From positions 16,948,001 to 17,012,000 of the forward strand of contig CM065389.1 of the NCBI GenBank assembly GCA_033060915.1: a DNA stretch of 64,000 nt. The letters run 5' to 3'. The notes beneath the pieces are model-generated. The model was not told the origin of the DNA. It was given only the letters and a program-made list of their open reading frames with translations, and searched no databases. Position numbers and translations under genes: made by a program. Shown in pieces: positions 21,773 through 32,790 of the stretch (position 1 is the stretch's first letter; every line of letters begins with the position of its first letter). The stretch comes from Euryodendron excelsum (taxonomy: Eukaryota > Streptophyta > Magnoliopsida > Ericales > Pentaphylacaceae).

Positions 21773-22769
21773 TTAGTTAACATGACATTCTATTTGATTA
21801 TGTGTTAGTAAATAATTATTTATTTTTGGTACACCTTGTTATCTTGTGAGTTTGTCTGTGCCAACAAAATGGACAAGCATGCTTTATTATAAGTACGTGT
21901 TTAGGGAAACATTTGACTGCCTGGTTGGATTCATGTTTAATTATTTCCCTTCAAATCCTTGTCAATACTGTACTAAGAGCGTAGAGCTTCGTACTTTTGT
22001 TTGACTAAACACCTCTTCTCTCTCCTCTTTTGTTAGTGATGACAGTGATTTATAGAGCTTTAAGATGAATTTTGAGGCAAAATAGCTAGTAATGCATACA
22101 GATGGGAGATAACTTGGTTACAGTGTTTGAAACCCATGAATCCACTTCTCCTCTGAATCAAAAAACATACCAATCTTTGCCTTACAAACTCCCAAAAACC
22201 CAAATGACTCCTTGGTTTTACAGTACATGCACATTCATTGTGACACATTCTCTATTTGTGGTATACACCACGTTGCACTCTTTTACATTCTCTGTTTGGT
22301 TAATCTGGGCTATTTGGCAAAAATTGTATTTTTATTTCAATAAACCCATATATTACATGCATCTATTAATTATTTTTATTGTGTTCATTATTATATCGAA
22401 TATTTATATGTTTTTTCTTTTTAGGTTATTCCTAAAGAATAGGTGGATGGTGTTTCTAGATCAACTTATTGTGTGATAGACTAAAAATTCTCTTTAATTG
22501 TACGAATTCTGGATTTGGGTTGTTTATTTTTTTGCGAGAATATGTACTTTGTTTTTGTTTTATGGATTTTGATGGAAAACAACGTTTGTTTGGATGTATA
22601 AATGTTTAAAAGATTTAAACTTTGTTAAGTATTTTTTTTAAGCATTTGATTTGAATGAATGCGTGAATTTTGTTGTTTGGATCATGTTAATGTACATTTT
22701 ATCAGGTGAATTAACAAATTACAACAATCATTTCTAATTTATACAAAAAATTATTTTTCCTTTAAAAAA
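21773..22769. other. AT-rich interior of the CACTA-like element, no gene seen
   Basis: Open frames such as 22102-22476 are chance frames in AT-rich DNA with no family likeness. Confidence 0.5.
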
Positions 22770-23210
22770 GTTATTAGCGATGGCATTTGCTGTTGTTAAA
22801 AGTGGCATTTGCCGTCATTAAAAGTGATATGTCTGTCATTAAAAGCATATCCCTTATCCCATGATTATCTGTGTCAGTTCATTAGCCGTCGCAAAGGGGT
22901 TTTTTGGACGGTGAAAGCCATCGCAAAATGGTTGCCAAAAGTATTAATGATGTATTAAACGTCGCAAAAACTTTTAGCGACGGCAAGATTGCGGTCACAA
23001 AAAATATTTGACCCAATGAATAGTACTTTGCCACGGCGCATGCAGTTGCTCCCTTCTCGTTGCTCAGCCGTGGTTAAAAGTATTTATGATGCTATTAATT
23101 TTGTTGCTTAAAATACTATCATTTAACCATCATTAATAAGTATTTGCCACAGCATTTTGATTATTTGCAACAGTCTTCGGCCGTTGCAAAAAATCAAATT
23201 CGTGAAATGG
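22770..23210. repeat. Right subterminal repeats of the CACTA-like element
   Basis: ttagcgatggcattt, gccgtcgcaaa, acgtcgcaaaaac and tttagcgacggc phrases recur in both orientations, mirroring the left subterminal region. Confidence 0.72.
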
Positions 23211-23462
23211 CCTGTTTTTAGGAAGTTCTTTTGAAATATTCGCATGGGTCATAGGTGATTAATGTTTCTCTCTTCTTTTTCATTTTTTTTTTGGCACTAT
23301 TTCTAGATTTTGTTTGGTTGGAGTAGCTCTGTCGCTACAACATTTGATTATAAGAGTCCACTATTGGTCAAAACTTGTGAGCTCATTTGATTATGCGTTT
23401 TAAAATAGAGAACAAGCATATATACTAGGAGCATAAGATGAAAAACAGTGGAAATAATGAAC

Positions 23463-24513
23463 TAGAATTTCAACAAATCACTTCCGGTCACGGTTGCCAT
23501 GAAACTTGTTTCAAAAGCAAAACCCGTTTTCACAAAAAAAAAAAAAAAAACACTGGTTTCAGAAGATGGGATCAAATTTCAAGAAACTTTAAAATATAGT
23601 GTTCGGAAATGTTTTTGAATCTTTTAAGGAATCGGTTAAGAACCTTTCTAAAAATTTCTTCAGAAACAGTCTAGAAATTCATTAAACACACTTTTCTAGA
23701 ATTTTTTGAAATAATGAAATAGAATTTCATCAAAGCACCTCCGGTCATAGTTGCCATGAAACTTGTTTCAAAAGCAAAACCCGTTTTGTTGGAAATTCGT
23801 TAAAAGATAATATTTGGAAACGTTTATGAATCTTTGAGGAATCTCTTAGGAACCTTTCTGATAATTTATTAACAAATAGTTCAAAAATTCATTAAAACAA
23901 GGGTTTTTCTTTTTTGTCAAAATAATGAATTAGAAATTCAACGAAGCACCTCCAGTCATGGTTGCCATGTAACTTGTTTTAAAAGCAAAGCCCGTTTCTG
24001 TGAAAATTTGTTTCAGAAGATCGGATGAAATTTTCAAGAAAATTTAAAAGAGAGTATTTGGAAACATTCTTGAATCTTTAACGAATCTCTTAGGAAACTT
24101 TTTGAAAATTCTTGAGAAATAGTCTAAAATGTTTCAAAATAATGAATCAGAATTTCAACAAAGCACCTCTAATCATGGTTCCTATAAAACTTGTTTCAAA
24201 AGTAAAACCCTTTTCTGCAGTAATTTGTTCCAGAAGATGGATGATATTTCTAAGAAACTTCAAAAAAGAGTATTTGGAAACATTTTGTAGTCTTTAAGAA
24301 ATCTCAAGGGAACCATTCTGAAAAATTATTTTAAAAAAGTCCTGAAATTCATTAGAAACTCGTCCTAGAATTTTTTGAAATAATAAATTAGAATTTCATC
24401 AATGCACCTCCAGTCATAGTTGCCATGAAACTTGTTGCAAAAGCAAACCCCCCTTTCACGGAATTCGTTTCAGAAGATGGGATGAAATTTCTAAGAAATT
24501 TTAAAAGATAGTA
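23463..24513 (+). repeat. Satellite-like tandem array, five units of 210-257 bp
   Basis: Units start near 23463, 23720, 23931, 24148 and 24389 with a phrase like tagaatttcaacaaagcacc, followed by ggttgccatgaaacttgttt. They share aaaagcaaaacccgtttt and ggaaacgtttttgaatctt. The last unit is cut short. A single diverged monomer lies at 13856-13970. No coding content. Confidence 0.85.
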
Positions 24514-25104
24514 GATGGGGCTATGGCCCCATAGTCTAAATGTAGTTCCGTCTGCGTGTGTGTGAGAACTCAATTAAAGTCACCCATCTGTGTGTGTGGT
24601 GTGGCTCTGTGTTTGGGTGTGGATCTTATGTAGACTCAACCCAAAACAATAAAATTTTCAAGGCAATGATACCTTAACTTACTTAGGTAACATGTACAAT
24701 TTTCTATCTCGTGTGTATGTGTGTGTGGATGTGTAGGTGTGTGGTTGCATCATTGCATGGGTATGGATATGAATTCACCTTACAGTGCAATGTGCCAAAG
24801 ACTATGCATGCGTGGGAAGCTTCCTTTTACCTATTAGATTTGAACTCATAATAAAGTAAAAGTGACTTTAAAACGATTCTTAAAATGAAATGAAAACAAT
24901 GAAAATGGAACAAAACAGGTCTGATTTCTCTTCCCTAAACGTTCTACATTCTTTTATATTTAAGTATAGGGTAGTTTAAAGGTTTTTTTAAATTTTTTGG
25001 GACATGCAAACCATCCTTTTGTAGTGAAAGTATATAGAAATAGCTCAATCTGAACACTATAGCAAGTAATCAAAGAGATGAAAATTATGATATTTGCCCG
25101 TCAT

Positions 25105-25460
25105 CAGTGGCGAACGGAGGGGGCGGCCATGAGCCACGGCCCCCTAACGTTTAAAAATTTTGCTTTATACCTTATAAATTTTTTAATATTTGAAATGTAA
25201 CATAGTGTATCAACCCTTCTAAAGTTTTAAAATTTCACTTCATCCTTGTAGATTTTTGGATATTTAGTATACAACATAGTGTATTGGCACTCCCAAAGTT
25301 TCTAAATTTCACTTCACCCTTGTAGATTTTTAGAAATTTAGAATACTATATAGTTTATTGTTCCTCAAAAAATAAAAATAAAAATAAAAATTCTTAACCA
25401 TCCTTTTAACAAAAAAAATTTTTTTGGCCACCTCGATCAAAATCCTGTCTGCCGTTGCCT
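25105..25460. mobile_element. Small inverted-repeat (MITE/hAT-like) element
   Basis: The left end cagtggcgaacggaggggg is partly complementary to the right end atcctgtctgccgttgcc. The inside has about three ~95-base repeats (cttcaccottgt-type phrase: acttcacccttgtagattttt). No protein. Ends of this style are common in plant hAT-like non-autonomous elements; superfamily not certain. Confidence 0.45.
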
Positions 25461-25597
25461 ATCATGTCGTCAGCAACCTCAACACGAAATTAGACAAATA
25501 CAATCAGAGGTAAACGTGAGGAAAAGTGCAAGAACTGCATGGGAAAATAATCAACATAATCAAAAGAAGAAAGGAAAAATCATGGGCTTCCCGTCTA

Positions 25598-25608
25598 TAA
25601 ATATCCCC
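25598..25608 (+). promoter_or_regulatory. TATA box of small gene
   Basis: ctataaatatc lies about 90 bases before the first ATG, with a probable transcript start near 25625-25635 (aagaaacacaacacac). Confidence 0.65.
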
Positions 25609-25705
25609 ATGCATGTTATCCTCTTTAAGAAACACAACACACATTTGAGAAACAAAGAAGAAAAGAAAAAGTGAGAGATTGAGAGAAAGATGGAGGCCAA
25701 CCGAT

Positions 25706-25882
25706 ATGGAGGACAGTCAGGAGCTCAGGCTGGACATGGGGTCCAAAGCCAAGAAAAGTGATAACTTGAATCCACAACCGAAGACGACAGTGAAGGAGAT
25801 GACGGCGAAATATGTAGCTTCCTCCGTTAAGAATTACATAGACAAGCCGAAGATCAATCCTAATGAAGCTGGGTCTCATTGA
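25706..25882 (+). CDS. Small hypothetical protein, 58 aa
   Basis: The frame from ATG 25706 gives 58 residues, hydrophilic and Lys-rich, with PKTTVKEMTAKYVASSVKNY in the middle and an amphipathic helix potential; no signal peptide or membrane segment. The first ATG after the TATA box is 25690, in another frame, and gives only 23 codons (Gly/Gln-rich) before TGA at 25759. Either translation starts at the second ATG or a frameshift has split a protein that began at 25690. The promoter has a clean TATA box and the 3' side has AT-rich poly(A)-like sequence. I do not recognise the family. It is the only candidate host gene in the window with its own promoter. Confidence 0.5.
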   Translation: MEDSQELRLDMGSKAKKSDNLNPQPKTTVKEMTAKYVASSVKNYIDKPKINPNEAGSH

Positions 25883-26095
25883 TCCAATGCCCTTCACCAT
25901 ATATCATTTTATTGTATTAGTAATAATAAGGTACCCAGTCACTCTAGATATTAGAGTGACCGGTGGCTGTTGTATTTGTCTTTAAATTATATGTGCATGG
26001 ATGTTCATGTGTTTTAATGAATGGAATTGTTCTATGTTATACTGTAAATTTCTTGATTGTACTGGAAAAGAAAATTACTGTCCCAATTGGTTCCT
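25883..26095. other. 3' flank of small gene
   Basis: Contains aataataagg and aatgaatgg, candidate poly(A) signals. Nothing else seen. Confidence 0.4.
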
Positions 26096-27270
26096 TGTTA
26101 GCCTTAGATTAAGATTAATTATGTATTTTTAGCTTTAATTTGTTATTAACTTAGTTTGTTTGATACAAACAAGATTTACGAATAAAATAGGAGAAAAAGG
26201 AAAAAAGGCACTAAAGCCGTTGGAACGCACCTTAAGGCCATTGAAACAAACATAAAGGCAGCTGTTTGCACGAGTCAGCACCCGTTGGAAATTATAGAGA
26301 GCAGATTTTTCAGTTTGAATCAAGTTCGATTACCATTTGAAGTTTCAGAGGCTTGAATCATCTGTTTGATACCCGTTTGAATGGCCATTCGAATGGGCCG
26401 ACAAACGGGTTATGGAGCTTAGCAGTTTTTTGTTGCCTATTTAAGTCAGGATGGAGCCTAGAATCAGGGTTGTTGATTCTTTTACAAACTTTAGGGGTTC
26501 CTTAAGAGTTTTAGAGTAATATAGAGAGGTTTTTACATAGTTCTTAATTGTTTTTCACTACTTTGTAATTGAATTCAATAGTTTTCAATATATTTGAATA
26601 CATATTTTGCGTATCTACTAAGAAGATGAGTAGCTAAACACTATCTTGGGATCAATTGTGAATATCAATGGAAGATATTGGAAGAACAATGGAGGTAACT
26701 AAAGTTTCAATGTTTCATCTTCTTAACTTCTAATTCTGGGCGATCAAATCCTAGATGCTTGAGAAAACTTAGATTCTTAACTAAGTTTAGTACTCTCTAT
26801 ACACAAACCCTAGTTAGGTATAGAGTTTGCACAAATCGATAGTATGAATATATAACTTTAATTTAGTTATAAATCCAAGATTGATTACTAATGAATTCAT
26901 GTTTTTATCGCTAAACCCTTTGAATCAAAAGTTCAAGACATTGCCAATGATTTCAGTTATCAAAATCTCCATTGAGATCCCAAGTGAATTGATTGATCGA
27001 ATCAACTAGTTTCAAGATCTTCTTTTACATAGTAAGTCGTTTTTAATCACTCTTAGTTTAGATAAACAAACCCTTCAAAACAATCACTTTTTGGTTTCTT
27101 TTTAGAAGTAATTCATAAGTTATGTTGCTTTTGAGAAGTAAATGTTCAGTTTGAACATCAATATGATCGATCTTTGTGCACTCAGACCCCGGACTCATAT
27201 GGTTATACTACTTTGCCAACCTATGCTTGGGATTATTCTCCAGCACTACTTAGTGAAGGTCATTCATGTT
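26096..27270 (+). mobile_element. LTR-like fragment related to the 28.75-kb LARD LTR
   Basis: It starts TGTTAGCCTTAGAT and shares long ordered phrases with 28751-29368: ggtaact.agg.tttcaatg, gatcaaa.cctaga and cacaaaccct. It has a TATA-like ctatttaag (26438-26446) preceded by two cgtttgaatgg/cattcgaatggg motifs. No primer site follows the right end and no TSD was found, so borders are approximate. Confidence 0.55.
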
Positions 27271-27448
27271 CGCATATCTATATATATATAATTAACCTAC
27301 AGCCTTTATGACATAAAATTTATCACATACAAAAAGAAAGACATAGTTTGTTAAGTCACTAATCGTCCCAAAAGTTTAAAATTGTTCAAAAACAAACTCC
27401 ACAATGTATAAATTTACCCAAAAAAAACTATTTAACTCACAAATGAGC

Positions 27449-27452
<4 letters not shown>

Positions 27453-27499
<47 letters not shown>
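27453..27499. repeat. (CT)n microsatellite
   Basis: Uninterrupted CT dinucleotides. Confidence 0.95.
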
Positions 27500-27500
<1 letters not shown>

Positions 27501-27636
27501 ACATAAACAAACTTCCGGCCAATTGGAGCAAGTTGACCAGGGGAGATGGGTAATGACAATGGTGGCTAATGAGTTCATGGGTAGTAAATTACAAGGGAGT
27601 CATTGGTGTTCAGTTCTATTCTATTAAGGTATTTAG

Positions 27637-28538
27637 TGTTGGCATATTCCTTAGACAAAAGCACATTTATTGTAATTGTGTTTTGAGTTGTATTTGGGCC
27701 AAGTTTCAAGTTGATGCTATCAAAGTACAAGCTACTAAAGCTGGAGTACTGAAACTTTGAAAAGTTATATCTCTCAAACCAAAAGTTCTACCAAGGTCCA
27801 TAATATATCAATTTCATATAACTTTTCAAAATCTAGCAATTTCTGTCCATTGGGCTTTTGAACGAGCTGCCAAGACATTCGAACAGTTGGGGCATTCGAA
27901 CCCTTTGACTAGAGGGTTCGAACGCACGATAGAGTTTTGGAAAAATTAAAACTTCTACTTCATGTCAGCTTAAAAATCATTTCCTAATTCGAGATATCCT
28001 TCGTCCAAGACTCTACAAACACTCCAAAATCTATATAAATGCTCTGAAGGCTTTATAATTGATATGCATACAACCAAAAAGATCATCTAACTATTCAGAG
28101 AACTTTATTGTGATTCCCAAATATTGGAGTGTTTCTTCCAGTCAACAACAAACCTTCACACATATTGTCTTTGGTGGATTCTAAAGGTTGACGTCAATAG
28201 AACGGGAGAACGGTGAATCGTGGGTATCTAGCGATCAAGTTTGAAACTTTTACCATAGTTGTGAATTAACGCAGAGTTGTGGATCAATAAGTTAGGTTGT
28301 AAGTTTATTCTTATAACTGTTCAAAGATATACTGCTGCGTACGTTAGTGGCTGTATGTGACCTCGTGGTTTTTTTCCTGGCTTATAAGGTTTCCACGCTA
28401 AAATTATGTGTACCTTGTCTCTTTACTTTATTGCTTTAAAGTTTCACATAGGATTGACACAAGTAAATAATTGACATGTTCTCATAATTAAATATTTAGG
28501 TTAATTAATCACTAATCCCCGTTTACCAGGGTTTTACA
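27637..28538 (+). mobile_element. Copia 5' LTR (~902 bp)
   Basis: TGTTGGCATA ... GGTTTTACA, followed after two bases by a tRNA-iMet primer site. It contains three cattcgaac/gttcgaacg motifs (27875-27925) upstream of a TATA box (ctatataaatg, 28031). The rest of the element is missing after 28750, where the LARD-like element begins. Confidence 0.7.
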
Positions 28539-28540
28539 GT

Positions 28541-28551
28541 TGGTATCAGAG
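28541..28551 (+). other. tRNA-iMet primer binding site
   Basis: tggtatcagag matches the complement of the 3' end of initiator tRNA-Met and lies two bases after the LTR's terminal CA. Confidence 0.8.
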
Positions 28552-28620
28552 GGCGTTCACTCTATTTTTAAAAATTGTTTTTTTTTTAAATCTTACGAGT
28601 GAGATCTTTTACCTGGGATC

Positions 28621-28740
28621 ATGGATTTGCAAAGAGAAGGAGATTCCATAGTTAGACCACCATATTTTGATGGAACTAATTATTCATACTGGAAGGTACG
28701 CATGAGAGCTTTCGTTAAAGTAATTGATGAACTCATATGG
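28621..28740 (+). pseudogene. gag: Copia gag, N-terminal fragment
   Basis: ATG at 28621 opens a frame with PPYFDGTNYSYWKVRMRAFV at residues 12-31, the signature of Ty1/copia gag (UBN2-type). Forty codons remain before the coding line is cut at about 28750 by the LARD-like LTR. Confidence 0.75.
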
Positions 28741-28750
28741 ATTTCAAAAT

Positions 28751-29368
28751 TATAATCTATATACCTTAATTAGTCCTTCATTAGACCTAGAACGGTCCAA
28801 CAAGGTTTTCAATAAAGGTAACTAGGGTTTCAATGTTTTTATCTTTTTCTTCTTAATTCTTTAGGATCAAACCCTAGATATTTGTGAAAATTTAGATGTT
28901 TGATTATACTTGGTAATATTTATGCACAAACCCTAATCTGGTATATTTATTGCACAAGTCGATGGTATGCATCTATGATTCTAAATCTGATTTATTCTAG
29001 GTTTCATTGTTAAATAATAAATGTTTTAATCTTTCGATTCAAAGACTCATGACGCAGTTAATGATTTGAGTTATCAGAATCTTCCATTAGAATTTCGAGT
29101 GAAGCAATTGATTGGAACAATTGTTTTTCAAGACTTTTTTTTATTAATTCAAAATTGTTTTCAATAATTTATTTTAGTTAAACCATTCTCTATCCTAAAA
29201 CCATTTTCTTTTTATTTTATTGGAGTGCTCAATTAGGGTTTCTAAACGAAGGTAAGTTTCCTGAATGTGTTAACCCTTTTTCATGTGGATCAACCTCGGA
29301 CTTCACCGAGTCATTACTACATCGTGGTTGTCCACTTGCCGTTTTATTGCACGTTTCTAGATCGATCA
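28751..29368 (+). mobile_element. 5' LTR of LARD-like element
   Basis: It begins tataatctat (TG mutated to TA) and ends agatcgatca just before the primer site. Compared with 26096-27270 it has an internal deletion after the first ~50 bases that removes the TATA region. Confidence 0.6.
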
Positions 29369-29373
29369 ATTTT

Positions 29374-29390
29374 TGGCACCGTTATCGGGA
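29374..29390 (+). other. tRNA-Asp-type primer binding site
   Basis: tggcaccgttatcggga is two changes from TGGCGCCGTTGCCGGGA, the plant tRNA-Asp-type primer site used by Athila-like elements, and lies five bases after the LTR end. Confidence 0.75.
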
Positions 29391-29699
29391 AAGCTTTGAC
29401 AATTGGCGTTGGTGGATGAACTTTGGAGATTAAATTCCAACAGAATCACTTCACCATCATTCTCCAACCATAAAGGAACTCAATAACTCACTTAGATAAC
29501 TTCGTTCTATCCTTTATTTTTTTAGCAATTCTTTTTATTTTTTATTTTTGTTTTGTTGGGTTGAAGTGGTGCTATTTGCTGATTGGTAGTATACTTTGCG
29601 AAGATTTGGAGGATAGGTTGGTTTGAATTTGTCGAATTGGTGGTTTGTTATGTGGAGACTTGGTGGTTGAATTTGGATTATTTATGGATAATTATTTGA

Positions 29700-30680
29700 G
29701 CATGCATAGTAAGGGGCTATGCCTGCAATCCCTTGTTGATCAATGAGAGACTACATAAATACTGTTAAGTCCAACCCCTACTTATACCTAGCACAACCAC
29801 CAAACCCTTATCTACTTACCTACCATCTGGGGTGGTACTCTCAAGCTCCATCTTAATACTATGAACCATTACCACAATATTACTATGCACCATATCCTTC
29901 ATTACCCTACCAACCTCCCGTAGAGGGTCTAGAGGATATCCACAATTTGTGCAACATCAAACAAGTGTGTACTTTAGGTTCGATGAAACTCTAGAATAGC
30001 GGGATAGAGATCAAGAACAATGGGCTAGTGCTCGAGACCACTGATGGGAGAGAGCCACTCATGAAATATAGAGGCACTTGGCTCTTTTAAAACAACTCTT
30101 GTTTGTTCAAAAGGATGTAGAGTGTTCGGCCCCACCATACCCGACCTTGAATATCACGAACATAAGGCCGAAACTAACTTAGACCTTTCTTACCCCAATG
30201 ACCAAGAACAATCCATCACCAACCCTAGGTATGAGACAATTATAGAAGAAACCATCCTTCCCAAGGTGTCTGAACTAAAGGAAGAAGTTTCTGGGGGATG
30301 TGAATGAGGATGAGAATAAAGAAGAGGTACTTATCTTTCCCAATGTGTCTGAACCAAGGGAGGTAGCACCTAAAGAAGAGGATAGGAAGGAAGGAATAGT
30401 GGAGAGTGAGAGAGAGAAAGAGAGAATTGACGTGTTTAAAGATGGTGACCAAGCATTGTTATCTCATACTCCTCTTTATCATAGATTGCGCATTACCATC
30501 ACTATCATGCCTGATATGTTTTTCATCTTTTATCCTTTCAAAACTTGCATGATTGTTTTGCATGATTTTGGGTTCAATAATATTATTATATGTGTATATT
30601 TATTGATGTTGAACTCGTTACTAATGGTGAATGATCAGCAACTCCATGTAAGCAAGCATCCACGACATGGTGTGGAGTGA
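29700..30680 (+). pseudogene. Gag-like remnant of LARD-like element
   Basis: 29750-29950 encodes a broken Tyr/Pro/Gln-rich stretch (YYEPLPQYYYAPYPSLPYQP). 30122-30307 and 30300-30680 are two overlapping frames rich in Glu and Lys (ERKEGIVESEREKER-type run). Frames are broken by stops and no catalytic domain is present. Such acidic or low-complexity remnants are usual in LARDs; no precise family can be named. Confidence 0.4.
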
Positions 30681-31656
30681 TCTCTACCCAACTATGAATT
30701 TTGTATATTAATGTATGTTATTTCTTTATTATTAGATTTTTATTTTTGGTTGTTTTAACCTTTTTTTGCTAGTTTATAGGTTTTTGTTCTTTCTTCCCAT
30801 AGCTCGTTTTTTATAGGCTTTGTTTTCATGCATTGAGGACATTGCATAAGTTTAGTTTTTTTTTTTTTGGGGGGGTGGGGGGAGAGCGAAATAGTTTTGT
30901 TTTGTTTTGTTTTTGCATAAAAATTATTTTATTATTATTATTATTATTATTATATATCTTGTTATATACATCAAACCTTGTTATGTTTTATTGATCAATC
31001 TCAGGTGTTGATTCATATTGACTATCTTTCCGTCGCTTGAGTTCTTCGGTAAAGATTTGAGTATCATATCATTCAGGTATTACAATTTGTACCTTTGACA
31101 CACTTTTTCATATATTTCTTGATTAGTGATTATTGGATGTGTTGAAGAGGATCTTGTGAGAACCATAACAATATTCATGTCAATGTAATATTATATTTGA
31201 GTATGATTAGAGTCAAGCATTGGACTAAACTTGAGTTTAATTGTTAATTTACCTTCTTATCATGATACATTACAAGTTTTCGTCACAAAAGCATTATAAG
31301 AGGGAGATTACATGATTATACACTATCATGCTATATAACATCTTATGTTGATTCTTTGTGCATCTACATCCTAAAATAGTGAAAATTTTACCTTGTGAGC
31401 TTTAGAGCTAACTTTTTCCTTTTCAGAATGGATTTACAGTTACTCAATGATATTTTATTCGTATTCCATTCTTTCAATAACTTAATTATATTTTTTTTTG
31501 ATTCATATGTTGGGGTAATGATTAAGGTTATTGATACTTGTACTCTTTTAAATTTCAAACTTGGTATATTTTGGATATATTGATAAGTCATTTTATTCTT
31601 TTTTGGGCTATGACTTTTTGGCTTCTTTCTCTTAAACCTTATGTATATTGGTATGC
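30681..31656. other. Non-coding interior of LARD-like element
   Basis: Contains gcattgaggacattgcataa, a G-rich run (30868-30884) and (TTA)n at 30930-30954. No gene. Confidence 0.5.
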
Positions 31657-32790
31657 TGTCGCGAGCACCCAAAAATAAAATCGATACCCCAAAAATAATT
31701 ATGTAGTAGTGCGATTAAGGATCGTTCCTACGGAGAGTGTCTAGTCTAGTTTTATGCTATGTGAACTTTGATGGGGGAGTTTGGATATAATGAAAACAAT
31801 TTTAATAAGAACTGACTACAGAACAATTCAGATTAAAGTATTGAAATCAATCAAAAGAACAAACCTTAGTTTAGGTCAACATCCACCATCGGAATTTACA
31901 ACTGATCATCGATGCAAGCATATCAATTCACACATTGAATATTCACCATCGGAATTATTTTTCTATCTCTCCTTAGTTGTAGTTAATTAGAAATAAGCGA
32001 TTTGATTAATCATAACTATTAAACAATCCAAGAAAAGCACTTAAGGTTTAATTTAGTAGCAGCCTTAAGAATTAGAGAGATCGATGAAACTAAATAACAC
32101 AAGCACACGCGGTTGCATTTAATTTAGAGGGATCAAACAATTACGGATTTGATATCTAATCCAGCAATAAATTGCAATGATTAATAAACTAGTAGGCCTC
32201 CTAGCGAATAAACAAGACAATCATGAAAATAGGCATAAAAAAACATCTGATACTCAAAACATAAATCGAATAATGAAAACAAATTAGATCTCATAGTTTA
32301 TTATTAATTCTGAGACTTTTGTCTCCATCGACCAAGATTCAAAGTTTAGCCACGCAGGGCCATGAAAACAACTCAAATAATAACCTAGATAATATGAAAA
32401 ATGTCAACAACCCTAAAAATAAAACAGTCCCAGCTTTTATAGGTTTTTGAAAATCTGCAGCTGCGCACGACCGTTCGAACGCATCGGACTACCGTTCGAA
32501 TGGTGCGTCGAATGCACTTCAAATGGTAAATTTACTCTCTATATATTTCGAACGCTCTTCGAACCTGAACTTGATGTGAATCCGTTTGACGTACCGTTCG
32601 AACACCTCTTGGGACCGTTCAAACACTCCTTCGAATGCTACTTTTAATCTCGTGCGAATTCACCACTTTTAAGCTAGGATTCTCTTCCTTGGTGTTCCAT
32701 AGCACCCTAAGTCAAAATATAAGAATAGTGAGTGTCTTTAAGCACCAAATAAATATAAAAGATTAAGCATTAAGGGAGAAAAATATGGCA
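31657..32790 (-). mobile_element. Solo LTR on the minus strand (~1134 bp)
   Basis: On + it runs TGTCGCGAGC ... ATATGGCA, flanked by tatgc and tttgc (4 of 5). On minus it has a TATA box (cctataaaag, 32437-32446) and, upstream of that, five gttcgaacg-type motifs (32465-32645). The phrase cggagagtgtctagtc near its left border is typical of the 3' end of such LTRs. No internal region is present. Confidence 0.55.

Larger units (their letters stand above)
16404..23227 (+). mobile_element. CACTA-like (En/Spm) non-autonomous element carrying host gene pieces
   Basis: The left end reads aat then TACTAGAAAATAGGCTATTT, close to the common plant CACTA terminus CACTACTAGAAAATAGGC. The right end (aaatggcctgtttttaggaagtt) is its imperfect reverse complement. 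Both subterminal regions (16430-16670 and 22770-23210) are packed with ttgcgac/gtcgcaa and gcgacggc phrases on both strands, the usual transposase-binding repeats of this superfamily. The flanking 3-bp sites, ttt and ctt, match at two of three bases. No transposase is visible. The interior holds exon pieces of three unrelated genes and a LINE. Orientation is arbitrary. Confidence 0.65.

Noticed and set aside
22102..22476. 124-aa hydrophobic ORF
   Set aside because: AT-rich chance frame in the CACTA-like interior; no homology recognised and no promoter.
23463..24513. CRISPR-like regular repeats
   Set aside because: Units are 210-257 bp with gradual divergence throughout; no short repeat with unique spacers, and the DNA is plant nuclear.
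24520..24800. Gene or promoter in the GT-rich stretch
   Set aside because: Only tgtgtg-type low-complexity DNA is seen.
26096..27270. Complete solo LTR with TSD
   Set aside because: No matching duplication found and the right end cannot be fixed; reported as a fragment only.
31388..31672. Minus-strand Lys-rich ORF of 94 aa
   Set aside because: AT-rich chance frame that runs over the border of a solo LTR.
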